Origin: Flemingiibacterium sp045586505
GTDB lineage: Bacteria; Bacillota; Clostridia; Oscillospirales; CAG-272
Assembly (NCBI GenBank): GCA_045586505.1
Contig: JAZNAL010000041.1
Span: forward strand, 1 to 26,543
DNA length: 26,543 bases
Direction: 5' to 3'
Position numbers and translations under genes: made by a program. Under the pieces are notes generated by a model, which worked only from the letters and a program-made list of their open reading frames with translations, was not told where the DNA came from and made no database searches. This document shows, piece after piece, positions 1 through 7,134 of the stretch. How positions within the stretch are numbered: position 1 is the stretch's first letter; each line of letters starts with the position of its first letter.

Positions 1-49
1 GGGAGGGGCGAAAACCTCGCGGCGTGTGAGCGTGGTTTTTGCCCCTCCC
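1..49. repeat. Long intergenic hairpin at window start
   Basis: Positions 1-16 pair with 34-49 as a 16-bp stem with a single G-T wobble, enclosing a 17-nt loop. No T-run follows, so a simple intrinsic terminator is not clearly supported. It may be the 3' end of an upstream transcription unit outside the window or an intergenic palindromic repeat. Confidence 0.6.
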
Positions 50-63
50 TTCGTCTCCCCGAA

Positions 64-104
64 GCCCGCGAAGCGGGCGGAGGACGTCCGCACTCGCAAA
101 AAAA
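64..104. repeat. Small GC hairpin plus shared 15-mer
   Basis: Positions 64-69 and 73-78 form a 6-bp GC stem around a 3-nt loop. Positions 89-103 hold a 15-mer (CGCACTCGCAAAAAA) that recurs at 6996-7010 inside another hairpin upstream of the NhaC gene, so both intergenic stretches probably carry members of one dispersed repeat family. Confidence 0.5.
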
Positions 105-155
105 CGCAAAAACCATCAAAATAAGAAAAAATTTTCGCTAACTCCCAAAACTGCC

Positions 156-184
156 TTGACATAACTGCTTTTTTATATTATAAT
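156..184 (+). promoter_or_regulatory. Sigma-A promoter of the paaK-iorAB operon
   Basis: Exact consensus: TTGACA at 156-161, a 17-bp spacer, TATAAT at 179-184. It lies about 37 bp upstream of the first ligase start, with no other candidate in between, so it should drive the whole five-gene operon strongly. Confidence 0.88.
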
Positions 185-220
185 AATATATAAAATATAA
201 TAAAGGGCAGGTCAATAACA

Positions 221-1519
221 ATGTTTTGGCAAGAGCACATTGAAACTATGGATCGCGCGGATATCGAGCGCCTTCAGCTTGAAAAGCTGAAAAAGCTAGT
301 AGACTATTGCTATACCCGCGTGCCGTTTTATAAGAAGCGCCTTGATGAGGCGGGGGTTACTGCGGATAAGATCAAGACTCTTTCCGATATTCAGTACATA
401 CCTTATACTACAAAAGAGGACATCCGCGATACGTATCCCTTCGGACTTTTCGCGGTCGATAAAAAGGAAATCGTCCGTATCCACGCTTCTTCGGGTACTA
501 CCGGCAACCCTACCGTTGTCGGCTATACCAAGAACGATTTGCAGATGTGGACGGACTGTGTGTCCCGCCTTGTTACAGCGGCGGGTGCTACTGCCGACGA
601 TATCGTGCAGATAGCCTTCGGATACGGTCTTTTCACCGGCGCACTTGGTCTCCACTACGGACTTGAGAATATTGGCGCTACCGTTGTTCCCACTTCCACG
701 GGAAATACCGAAAAACAGCTTAAAATGATGAAGGATCTCGGTACCACCGCGCTGGTTTCCACTCCTTCCTATGCGCTCTATATCGCCGAGGTGGCTCGCG
801 ATATGGGTATCGACTGCCGTGAGCTTAATGTGCGACTCGGTCTGTTCGGCTCGGAGGGCTGTTCAAATGAGATGCGCGGCAAGGTCGAGGAGGCTTGGAA
901 TCTGTTCGCTACAGATAACTACGGCATGAGCGAGCTGTGCGGACCCGGCGTATCGGGCGAATGCCGCTACCGCTGTGGAATGCACTTCGCGGAGGATCAT
1001 TTCCTGCCCGAGATCATCGACAGCGCTACCGGTGATGTCAAGGCGCGCGGTGACCAGGGCGAGCTGGTCGTTACCACCCTCTCCAAGGAAGGTATACCGC
1101 TCCTTCGTTACCGCACCAAGGATATCACACGCATCCACTACGAAAAGTGCGAGTGCGGCAGAACCCATGCACGTATGGAAAAGCCCATGGGACGCGCGGA
1201 CGATATGCTCAAGATCAAGGGCGTCAACGTATTCCCGACTCAGATCGAAAGCGTGCTTGTAAGCATTCCCGAGGTTGGTCCTCAGTATCAGATCGTGCTT
1301 GGCACCAAGAACTATATGGATACCTTCGAGATCAACATCGAGGTTCTGGATGCTGGCATGCTTACCTCCTACAAGGCGCTTGAGGAGCTACAGCTTAAGG
1401 TGCGCCACAAGCTCCAGACCGTGCTCGGACTTGATGCGAAGATAAATCTCGTCGAGCCGAAGTCACTTGAGCGTTTCGTCGGAAAGGCAAAGCGCGTCAT
1501 CGACAACCGTCAGAAATAA
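221..1519 (+). CDS. paaK: Phenylacetate-CoA ligase family protein (first copy)
   Basis: AMP-forming aryl-acid:CoA ligase of the PaaK branch of the ANL superfamily, cytoplasmic. It activates an arylacetate with ATP and CoA or runs in reverse on arylacetyl-CoA. The 432 residues are normal length. Visible motifs are the adenylate-forming loop ASSGTTGNPT at residues 89-98, YGMSE at 234-238, RTKD at 298-301, GRADDMLKIKG at 324-334 and a C-terminal GKAKR at 421-425 that should carry the swinging-domain lysine. The stretch just before GKAKR (LERFV) differs from the more typical PRSE of the second copy, hinting at different substrate or kinetics. It is the first gene of the operon; the SD-like AAAGGG at 202-207 is rather far from the ATG. 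The family is certain, but the actual acid (phenyl-, hydroxyphenyl-, indole-acetate or other) cannot be read from the sequence. Confidence 0.92.
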   Translation: MFWQEHIETMDRADIERLQLEKLKKLVDYCYTRVPFYKKRLDEAGVTADKIKTLSDIQYIPYTTKEDIRDTYPFGLFAVDKKEIVRIHASSGTTGNPTVVGYTKNDLQMWTDCVSRLVTAAGATADDIVQIAFGYGLFTGALGLHYGLENIGATVVPTSTGNTEKQLKMMKDLGTTALVSTPSYALYIAEVARDMGIDCRELNVRLGLFGSEGCSNEMRGKVEEAWNLFATDNYGMSELCGPGVSGECRYRCGMHFAEDHFLPEIIDSATGDVKARGDQGELVVTTLSKEGIPLLRYRTKDITRIHYEKCECGRTHARMEKPMGRADDMLKIKGVNVFPTQIESVLVSIPEVGPQYQIVLGTKNYMDTFEINIEVLDAGMLTSYKALEELQLKVRHKLQTVLGLDAKINLVEPKSLERFVGKAKRVIDNRQK

Positions 1520-1558
1520 TTCGGTTTTAATTAAAAAATATAATGCGGAGAAATTGAC

Positions 1559-3286
1559 ATGAAAAAGATAATGCTCGGCAACGAAGCCGTTGCGCGCGGC
1601 CTTTATGAAGCAGGCGTGCACTTTGTTTCCAGTTACCCGGGTACTCCCAGTACCGAGATCACCGAAGCGGTGGCAAAATACGATGAGATCTACGCCGAGT
1701 GGGCACCCAACGAAAAGGTAGCACTTGAAGCGGCGCTTGGCGCGGCGATCGGCGGCGGACGCTCCTTCTGCGCAATGAAGCACGTCGGTCTCAATGTTGC
1801 CGCTGACCCGCTGTTTATCACCTCCTACACAGGAGTCAACGGCGGATTTGTCATCGGCGTTGCCGATGACCCCGGTATGCACTCCTCCCAGAACGAACAG
1901 GACAGCCGTCACTACGCAATCGCGGCAAAGCTCCCCATGCTGGAGCCGTCCGATTCCGGTGAGTGCCTTAATTTCACAAAGCTGGCGTATGAATATTCGG
2001 AAAAGTTCGATACTCCCTTCATTCTGCGTCTTAACACCCGTGTTTCCCACTCTCAGTCGGTAGTCGAAACCGCTGACCGTGCAAATATCCCCGTAAAGCC
2101 TTATGAAAAGGATATTACCAAGCACGTTATGATGCCTGCAATGGCTCGCGGCAGACACGTTGTGGTGGAAAAGAGACTTTCCGACCTTTCTGAGTTCGCA
2201 GAGAACTGTCCCTTTAACAAGATAATCGAGAATGACGGTGCCAAGGTTGGTATCATCACCTCCGGACCTTCGTTCTGCTATGCGTCCGAGGCATTCGGTG
2301 ATACTGCGTCTTATCTTAAGCTAGGTATGGTAAATCCCCTGCCGAAGAAGTTGATCGCGGATTTCGCGGCTAAATACGATCGCGTGATCGTTATCGAGGA
2401 GCTTGATCCCATCATCGAGACTCATGTTAAGGCAATGGGTATTGCCTGCGACGGCAAGAATCTGCTTCCCATCTGCGGTGAGTTCTCCCAGGAGCTTATC
2501 TCCGAAATTTTACTTAACAAAAAGAATGATTATTACGCCTTGGAAGATAACATCCCCGTTCGTCCTCCCGTGCTTTGTCCAGGTTGTCCCCACAGAGGCG
2601 TATTCTACCTCTTCAAGAAGCTGGGACTCTACGTCAGCGGCGACATCGGATGCTACACCCTTGGTGCGGCTGCACCTCTCTCGGGTATGGACACCACCCT
2701 CTGTATGGGTGCATCTATCTCCGCCCTCCACGGTTTTGCCAAGGTGCGCGGTGAGGAGGATAAGAGCGTTGCCGTTATCGGTGACTCCACCTTTATGCAT
2801 TCGGGTATCACCGGACTTATCGACATTACCTACAACAAGGGTATTTCCACTGTTGTTATCGTTGATAACTCCATCACCGGTATGACCGGTCATCAGCAGA
2901 ATCCCTGCACCGGCTTCACATTAAAGGGCGAGCCTGTAACAGGCATCATGCTTGAAAATATCGCAAGAGCCGCAGGTGTTGATGAGGCACACATCCGCGT
3001 AGTGGATCCCGGTGACCTTAAGGCTACCGAGGCTGTACTCAAGGAAGAGCTTGCGGCAAAATGCCCGTCTGTAATCATCTGCCGCCGTCCCTGCGCACTT
3101 CTCAAATACGTCAAGCGCGAGCCTGCGCTGACCGTTGACAACGCAAAGTGCATCGGATGCAAGCAGTGCATGAAGATCGGTTGCCCCTGCATATCTATTG
3201 TTGACGGCAAGGCGAGAATTGACGCCACACTTTGTACCGGCTGCGGTCTCTGCAAGCAGATGTGCAAGCCCGGCGCTATAGGCTGA
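1559..3286 (+). CDS. iorA: Indolepyruvate:ferredoxin oxidoreductase, alpha subunit
   Basis: Large subunit of the TPP- and iron-sulfur-dependent enzyme that oxidatively decarboxylates aryl pyruvates with CoA to arylacetyl-CoA, CO2 and reduced ferredoxin; cytoplasmic, acting with IorB. The 575 residues show an N-terminal pyrimidine domain (YPGTPSTE near 26-33; NEKVALEAA near 51-59 contains the likely TPP-activating Glu), a CPGCPH element at 340-345, the TPP diphosphate site from GDIGC (361-365) through GDS (408-410) to DNSITGM (436-442), and a C-terminal two-cluster ferredoxin domain with Cys 531/534/537/542 and 559/562/565/569. SD GCGGAG lies 8 nt before the ATG. It follows the first ligase by 39 bp and precedes iorB by 11 bp. 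Arylpyruvate specificity is inferred from family resemblance and ligase neighbours; a related 2-oxoacid is possible. Confidence 0.93.
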   Translation: MKKIMLGNEAVARGLYEAGVHFVSSYPGTPSTEITEAVAKYDEIYAEWAPNEKVALEAALGAAIGGGRSFCAMKHVGLNVAADPLFITSYTGVNGGFVIGVADDPGMHSSQNEQDSRHYAIAAKLPMLEPSDSGECLNFTKLAYEYSEKFDTPFILRLNTRVSHSQSVVETADRANIPVKPYEKDITKHVMMPAMARGRHVVVEKRLSDLSEFAENCPFNKIIENDGAKVGIITSGPSFCYASEAFGDTASYLKLGMVNPLPKKLIADFAAKYDRVIVIEELDPIIETHVKAMGIACDGKNLLPICGEFSQELISEILLNKKNDYYALEDNIPVRPPVLCPGCPHRGVFYLFKKLGLYVSGDIGCYTLGAAAPLSGMDTTLCMGASISALHGFAKVRGEEDKSVAVIGDSTFMHSGITGLIDITYNKGISTVVIVDNSITGMTGHQQNPCTGFTLKGEPVTGIMLENIARAAGVDEAHIRVVDPGDLKATEAVLKEELAAKCPSVIICRRPCALLKYVKREPALTVDNAKCIGCKQCMKIGCPCISIVDGKARIDATLCTGCGLCKQMCKPGAIG

Positions 3287-3297
3287 GGAAGGGAGAC

Positions 3298-3879
3298 ATG
3301 AAAATGACTAAAAATATTATGATAGTAGGCGTTGGCGGACAGGGTTCGCTGCTCGCCAGCCGTATCCTCGGCAACGCAGTACTGCTCCAGAACTACGATG
3401 TTAAGGTTTCCGAGGTTCATGGAATGAGTCAGCGCGGCGGCTCAGTTGTGACTTATGTAAAATACGGTGAGAAGGTGGCATCCCCCGTCATCTGCCGCGG
3501 TGAGGCGGATATCATCATGTCCTTTGAACTTCTCGAAGCCGCAAGATGGCTGTCTTACCTTAAAAAGGACGGCGTTATTATCACTAACACTCAGCAGATA
3601 AACCCCATGCCGGTTGTCACCGGCGCGGCGGAGTATCCCGCGGAGCTTGTTTCAAAAATGAAGGCAACCGGTGCAAAGGTTATTGCCGCTGATGCGCTTG
3701 CCATCGCACGCGAGGCGGGCAGTGAGAAGGCGGTTAACGTAGCGCTGATCGGTCTTATGGCACACGCCCTTGGCTTTGATACCGAGATCATGCACGAGGC
3801 GATAAAAATGTCCGTGCCCGAAAAGTTTATTGAGCTTAATCTTAAAGCGTTTGACCTCGGAGCAAAGTATTCAAATTAA
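3298..3879 (+). CDS. iorB: Indolepyruvate:ferredoxin oxidoreductase, beta subunit
   Basis: Small subunit of the IorAB complex, 193 residues, with the gamma-domain fold of pyruvate:ferredoxin oxidoreductases. It shows a glycine-rich start (VGVGGQGSLLASRIL, residues 10-24), the family hallmark SEVHGMSQRGGSV, and FELLEAARWL further on. The reading frame is open upstream to 3232 but the start at 3298 is preferred: the strong SD AGGAAGGGAG lies at 3286-3295, just after the iorA stop, and family members begin a few residues before the glycine motif. An alternative ATG at 3304 would shorten it by two residues. Co-transcribed with iorA at 11-bp spacing, as expected for obligate partners. Confidence 0.92.
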   Translation: MKMTKNIMIVGVGGQGSLLASRILGNAVLLQNYDVKVSEVHGMSQRGGSVVTYVKYGEKVASPVICRGEADIIMSFELLEAARWLSYLKKDGVIITNTQQINPMPVVTGAAEYPAELVSKMKATGAKVIAADALAIAREAGSEKAVNVALIGLMAHALGFDTEIMHEAIKMSVPEKFIELNLKAFDLGAKYSN

Positions 3880-3956
3880 TGATACCGGATTTGTTTTAGA
3901 CCATTTGCAAAAAATGACTTTATTCCCAAGATAACAGATATAAGGAGACGATACCC

Positions 3957-5264
3957 ATGGCGAAATATTTCAATAAGGACATAGAGACCGCCTCACGCGA
4001 TGAGCTCTATCATCTTCAGTCCTACAACCTTATCAAGACTGTTAAGCACGTCTATGAGAATATGCCAATGTACAGAAAGCGCATGGACGAGGCAGGCATT
4101 AAGCCCGAGGATATCCATTCTGTGGATGATCTTCATAAGCTGCCCTTTACCAACAAAACCGACCTGCGCGATGAGTATCCTTACGGTATGTTCTGCGTTG
4201 CGCCCAAGAATCTTATCAGAATTCACGCATCATCCGGTACTACCGGCAAGCAGACGGTTGTGGGTTATACACAGCACGATATAGACCTGTGGGCTGAGTG
4301 TGCGGCGCGTGCACTTGTAGCGGCAGGTGCAGATAAGGACGATTTTGTCCACGTTTCCTACGGTTACGGTCTCTTTACCGGCGGTCTCGGACTTCATGAC
4401 GGTGCTCAGAAGATGGGCGCTACCGTAATTCCCGCATCCAGCGGCAACACCGCACGTCAGGTGACCATGCTTCAGGATTTCGGTTCATCCATCCTTTGCT
4501 GTACTCCCTCGTATGCGCTGTTCATCGCCGACACATTAAAGGAGCAGGGAATTACTCTTGACAAGATCCACCTGAAGGCAGGAATCTTCGGTGCAGAGCC
4601 CTGGACTGAGGAGATGCGTGCAGAAATCGAGGAGCGCCTCGGCATCAAGGCATACGATATCTACGGACTTTCCGAGATCTCCGGCCCCGGCGTTGCATTC
4701 GACTGCGAATGCCAGAACGGAATGCACGTAAACGAGGATAACTTCTTAATCGAGATCATCGATCCCGAAACCGGTGAGGTTCTTCCCGACGGTGAGCTTG
4801 GTGAGGTGGTATTCACTTGTATCACCAAGGAAGCGCTCCCGCTGATCCGCTACAGAACCCACGATATTTCGTCCATCACCCACGAAAAATGTGCCTGCGG
4901 ACGTACTTTTGTCCGTATGCAGAAGCCCTGCGGACGCTCGGACGATATGCTTATCATCCGCGGCGTAAACGTGTTCCCGTCTCAGATCGAGTCGGTGCTT
5001 CTTAACTGCGGTGAGGTCGACCCGCACTACATGATCTACGTCGACAGAAAGAATAATACCGATACCATGGAGATCCAGGTTGAGGTAAGCGCGGCTAACT
5101 TCTCCGACCACGTTAAGGGCATGGAGGAGCTTGCGGCAAAGATCAACGCAGGAATGCAGTCAACGCTTGGACTTTCCTCAAAGATCACATTTGTTGAGCC
5201 TGGTACGATTCCGAGAAGCGAAGGCAAGGCAAAGCGTGTAATCGACAAGAGAAAGCTTCATTAA
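3957..5264 (+). CDS. paaK: Phenylacetate-CoA ligase family protein (second copy)
   Basis: Second AMP-forming aryl-acid:CoA ligase of the operon, 435 residues, clearly paralogous to the first along its whole length but substantially diverged. The adenylate-forming loop ASSGTTGKQT is at residues 91-100; YGLSE, RTHD, GRSDDMLIIRG and the C-terminal PRSEGKAKR are all present, so it should be catalytically competent. SD AAGGAG at 3942-3947, 9 nt before the ATG. It sits 77 bp after iorB with no terminator between, and before the ACT gene. Two ligases around one iorAB suggest two substrates or opposite directions of flux (acid activation versus ATP-yielding thioester cleavage). That split is inference; only the family is shown by the sequence. 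Confidence 0.92.
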   Translation: MAKYFNKDIETASRDELYHLQSYNLIKTVKHVYENMPMYRKRMDEAGIKPEDIHSVDDLHKLPFTNKTDLRDEYPYGMFCVAPKNLIRIHASSGTTGKQTVVGYTQHDIDLWAECAARALVAAGADKDDFVHVSYGYGLFTGGLGLHDGAQKMGATVIPASSGNTARQVTMLQDFGSSILCCTPSYALFIADTLKEQGITLDKIHLKAGIFGAEPWTEEMRAEIEERLGIKAYDIYGLSEISGPGVAFDCECQNGMHVNEDNFLIEIIDPETGEVLPDGELGEVVFTCITKEALPLIRYRTHDISSITHEKCACGRTFVRMQKPCGRSDDMLIIRGVNVFPSQIESVLLNCGEVDPHYMIYVDRKNNTDTMEIQVEVSAANFSDHVKGMEELAAKINAGMQSTLGLSSKITFVEPGTIPRSEGKAKRVIDKRKLH

Positions 5265-5304
5265 GAAACAAATCATAACTTCTATATCAAGGAGGAAATA
5301 TATT

Positions 5305-5715
5305 ATGATTATCAAGCAGATTTCCATTTTCGTTGAGAATAAACCCGGTAGACTCGCTGAGATCACCGGCATTATCGCAAAGAACGATATCAACATCCGT
5401 GCGCTTTCTGTTGCGGACACCACCCACTTCGGAATCCTGCGCATTATCGTTGACAATCCCGAGGAGGTTGAGCGCGTACTGCGTGAAGCGGGACTGACCG
5501 TTTCCATCACCAGCGTTATCACCGCCTGCATCCACAACCGTCCCGGCGGACTTGCTGAGGTGCTGTCACTTCTCGCGGACAATGATATCGCCATCGAGTA
5601 TATGTACGCATTTATTGCCAAGAGCGAGAACGAAGCGTACGTCGTAATGCGCATCGAGGCGGAGACTGCGGCAGTGCAGCTGCTTAAGGCACACGGCTTT
5701 GAGGGCATGGAATAA
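5305..5715 (+). CDS. Tandem ACT-domain protein, probable amino-acid sensor
   Basis: A 136-residue protein made of two ACT domains (about 1-66 and 67-136), each beginning with the family's ligand-site pattern: ENKPGRLAEITGII near 11-24 and HNRPGGLAEVLSLL in the second half. Stand-alone double-ACT proteins bind amino acids and regulate enzymes or transport. As last gene of the paaK-iorAB operon, with a strong SD (AAGGAGG, 5289-5295) and a terminator right after it, it most likely senses an aromatic or branched-chain amino acid or its acid and acts on the ligases or oxidoreductase. No DNA-binding or catalytic domain is present, so a protein-level effect is more likely than transcriptional control. 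Family is certain; ligand and target are inference. Confidence 0.88.
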   Translation: MIIKQISIFVENKPGRLAEITGIIAKNDINIRALSVADTTHFGILRIIVDNPEEVERVLREAGLTVSITSVITACIHNRPGGLAEVLSLLADNDIAIEYMYAFIAKSENEAYVVMRIEAETAAVQLLKAHGFEGME

Positions 5716-5725
5716 GAAATAAAAA

Positions 5726-5758
5726 GAGTGCTGTACAAACGTGCAGCACCCTTTTTTT
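5726..5758 (+). terminator. Intrinsic terminator of the paaK-iorAB operon
   Basis: A 9-bp stem (5728-5736 with 5741-5749, one G-T pair) around loop AAAC, extended by A/T pairs, is followed by seven T at 5752-5758. It lies 10 bp after the ACT stop codon. Confidence 0.92.
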
Positions 5759-5799
5759 ATGTTCGATGTTTTGTCCTTTCGTGAGCGAAGTGTGAGCGA

Positions 5800-5827
5800 T
5801 TGAGTGGAAAATGTGATCAATTATAAT
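5800..5827 (+). promoter_or_regulatory. Possible promoter upstream of the small ADH-like gene
   Basis: TTGAGT at 5800-5805, 16-bp spacer, TATAAT at 5822-5827, leaving a leader of about 125 nt before the start at 5958. The leader is AT-rich and then carries two TGGCGC repeats near 5915-5940. No known riboswitch was recognised. Moderate support only. Confidence 0.4.
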
Positions 5828-5957
5828 AATTATTGGCACATAATGACCAAACCATCATATCGTGATATTATTATAACATACAGTTTTATATTTTGCAAGG
5901 GTCACTGCGCTTTGATGGCGCGCTAAAAGATAATTTGGCGCACAAGGGGAAAACATA

Positions 5958-6167
5958 ATGAAAACAACTGCAGTACGTCTGCATGACGCCTATAAACTCT
6001 CGATGGATACCTTCGAGCTGCCGGAGATTACCGAGGACGAGGCACTTTTCGAGCTTGGTAAGACAGATCCCCTCTGCGCCGAGCTTGCAAGGATAGTTGC
6101 CGCAAACGGAGGCCTATGGTGCGCCGAAGCGGAGGCATATCTTCTCGCCAATGCAAAGCGCGTGTGA
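5958..6167 (+). CDS. Small protein with alcohol-dehydrogenase-like N-terminus
   Basis: A 69-codon reading frame with a plausible SD (AAGGGGAAAA near 5944-5953) and good codon usage. The first 28 or so residues (MKTTAVRLHDAYKLSM, then DTFELPEITEDEAL) closely resemble the start of medium-chain zinc dehydrogenases of the sorbitol/threonine dehydrogenase type as I remember them, where a pattern of AVRL, a few residues, then FELPEI and acidic residues is common. After that the likeness ends: residues 30-69 are an unrelated Ala/Glu/Leu-rich, probably helical tail with two Cys. It has no nucleotide-binding or metal site, so it cannot be a dehydrogenase. It may be a decayed remnant, a composite of an N-terminal relic with new sequence, or a chance likeness. 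It lies alone between the operon terminator and the PDZ gene. Confidence 0.5.
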   Translation: MKTTAVRLHDAYKLSMDTFELPEITEDEALFELGKTDPLCAELARIVAANGGLWCAEAEAYLLANAKRV

Positions 6168-6267
6168 GGGCGTTTGAACCTTACAATTATTTAACAATAC
6201 GTCCCGTGAATCTTTATAAACGGTTCACCATTGTGCATAAAAACGTCGAACTTTATTCATATTTGTC

Positions 6268-6276
6268 TGATATAAT
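6268..6276 (+). promoter_or_regulatory. Extended -10 promoter for the PDZ gene
   Basis: TGA-TATAAT (extended -10 form, TGnTATAAT) lies about 70 bp upstream of the PDZ gene start; the -35 region (GAACTT near 6248-6253) is poor, as is usual for extended -10 promoters. Confidence 0.5.
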
Positions 6277-6344
6277 AAATGCAGAATCAAAGGTCATGAC
6301 TGCATGTGTAAAATTCGAAACATATGTGAAATTTCGGGGGTTTT

Positions 6345-6950
6345 ATGTTCGGTAATACAGATGATGCTCGAACCAAAACTGAAGATATGCAAAATAACGA
6401 ATCCTGCTTCGGCGGATTCGGGGGACGGTTCTCATACGAGCGCTGCCGTCGCGACGAGGGCGCCAGACGCATCACCGCGGCGGGTATTGTATCGGTTATC
6501 TGCGCGTGCGTCATGGTAGGTGCATTCGGTGCGCTGTGCGGAATCGTGACTTTTCAGATCGTTGAGGCGAACAAGCAGTTATATTTCCCAGGCGGGGATA
6601 TAGTGGGCTTTGAAAGTGGTGTGAAAGAGGCATCTCAAGTGGAGGTGCCGCGGCGAGACTACGCTTTACTCTCAACAGACGATGAGTTATCCATGTTTGA
6701 GACCGTGACAAGCGAGGATGCCGCGCGCTACCGTGTGCCGACGGGTGTAATGCTGAAGCGAGTGGAGGAAGAATCCGAAGCCTACACAGTGGGTTTTCGC
6801 GCCGGCGACATCATAGTTGACATTAACGGCTCAGCCGTGACAGATGTTAACGCCATGAACGCCATACTTGCCTCAAGGGAGGCTGAAACCGAAACCAAGG
6901 TTACGGTTTTCAGAGATAATGTATATTTGATTTTAAAAATTGAATATTGA
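6345..6950 (+). CDS. Membrane-anchored PDZ-domain protein lacking a protease domain
   Basis: A 201-residue protein: a hydrophilic cytoplasmic N-terminus (1-42), one membrane segment (about 43-72, rich in Val, Cys, Ala), a linker of about 50 residues, then a PDZ domain (about 122-200) with the familiar FRAGDIIVDINGSAVTD core. This layout matches HtrA/DegP-type proteins with the whole trypsin-like domain missing; no catalytic His, Asp or GNSGGP motif is found. PDZ domains bind exposed C-termini, so it may be a membrane adaptor or a regulator of another protease. The start at 6345 follows a weak SD (CGGGGG); an in-frame ATG at residue 15 is an alternative. It is a single-gene unit with its own promoter. 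Domain assignment is good; role is unknown. Confidence 0.75.
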   Translation: MFGNTDDARTKTEDMQNNESCFGGFGGRFSYERCRRDEGARRITAAGIVSVICACVMVGAFGALCGIVTFQIVEANKQLYFPGGDIVGFESGVKEASQVEVPRRDYALLSTDDELSMFETVTSEDAARYRVPTGVMLKRVEEESEAYTVGFRAGDIIVDINGSAVTDVNAMNAILASREAETETKVTVFRDNVYLILKIEY

Positions 6951-6979
6951 AAATAAGCGAGTCGCATTTTTGTGGCTCC

Positions 6980-7013
6980 CACTTTTTTGCGGGCGCGCAC
7001 TCGCAAAAAAGTG
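6980..7013. repeat. Intergenic hairpin sharing a 15-mer with window start
   Basis: Positions 6980-6991 pair with 7002-7013 as a 12-bp stem rich in A/T next to a GCG step, loop of 10 nt. In the plus direction no T-run follows; in the minus direction it is not downstream of a gene. The 15-mer at 6996-7010 also occurs at 89-103, so it is more likely a dispersed repeat than a terminator for the PDZ gene, although that function cannot be excluded. Confidence 0.5.
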
Positions 7014-7074
7014 CGCGTATCCACAGACAACTACGAAATTTTCGACAAAAAACCACAAAATCCATTAAATAATA

Positions 7075-7103
7075 TTGACAAACAGTTAAAAATGTGGTAA
7101 CAT
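7075..7103 (+). promoter_or_regulatory. Sigma-A promoter of the NhaC-family gene
   Basis: TTGACA at 7075-7080, 17-bp spacer, TAACAT at 7098-7103. It leaves a short leader before the SD GGAGG at 7122-7126, which rules out a long regulatory leader for this gene. Confidence 0.75.
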
Positions 7104-7134
7104 TTATGTATCACATATATTGGAGGACAATACA

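Noticed and set aside
1463..2158. 231-codon minus-strand frame opposite iorA
   Set aside because: It is the mirror of a well-supported gene in biased codon usage, with no SD and no recognisable motif.
3232..3297. Longer iorB start at 3232
   Set aside because: Overlaps the coding end of iorA ferredoxin cysteines and precedes the real SD at 3286-3295.
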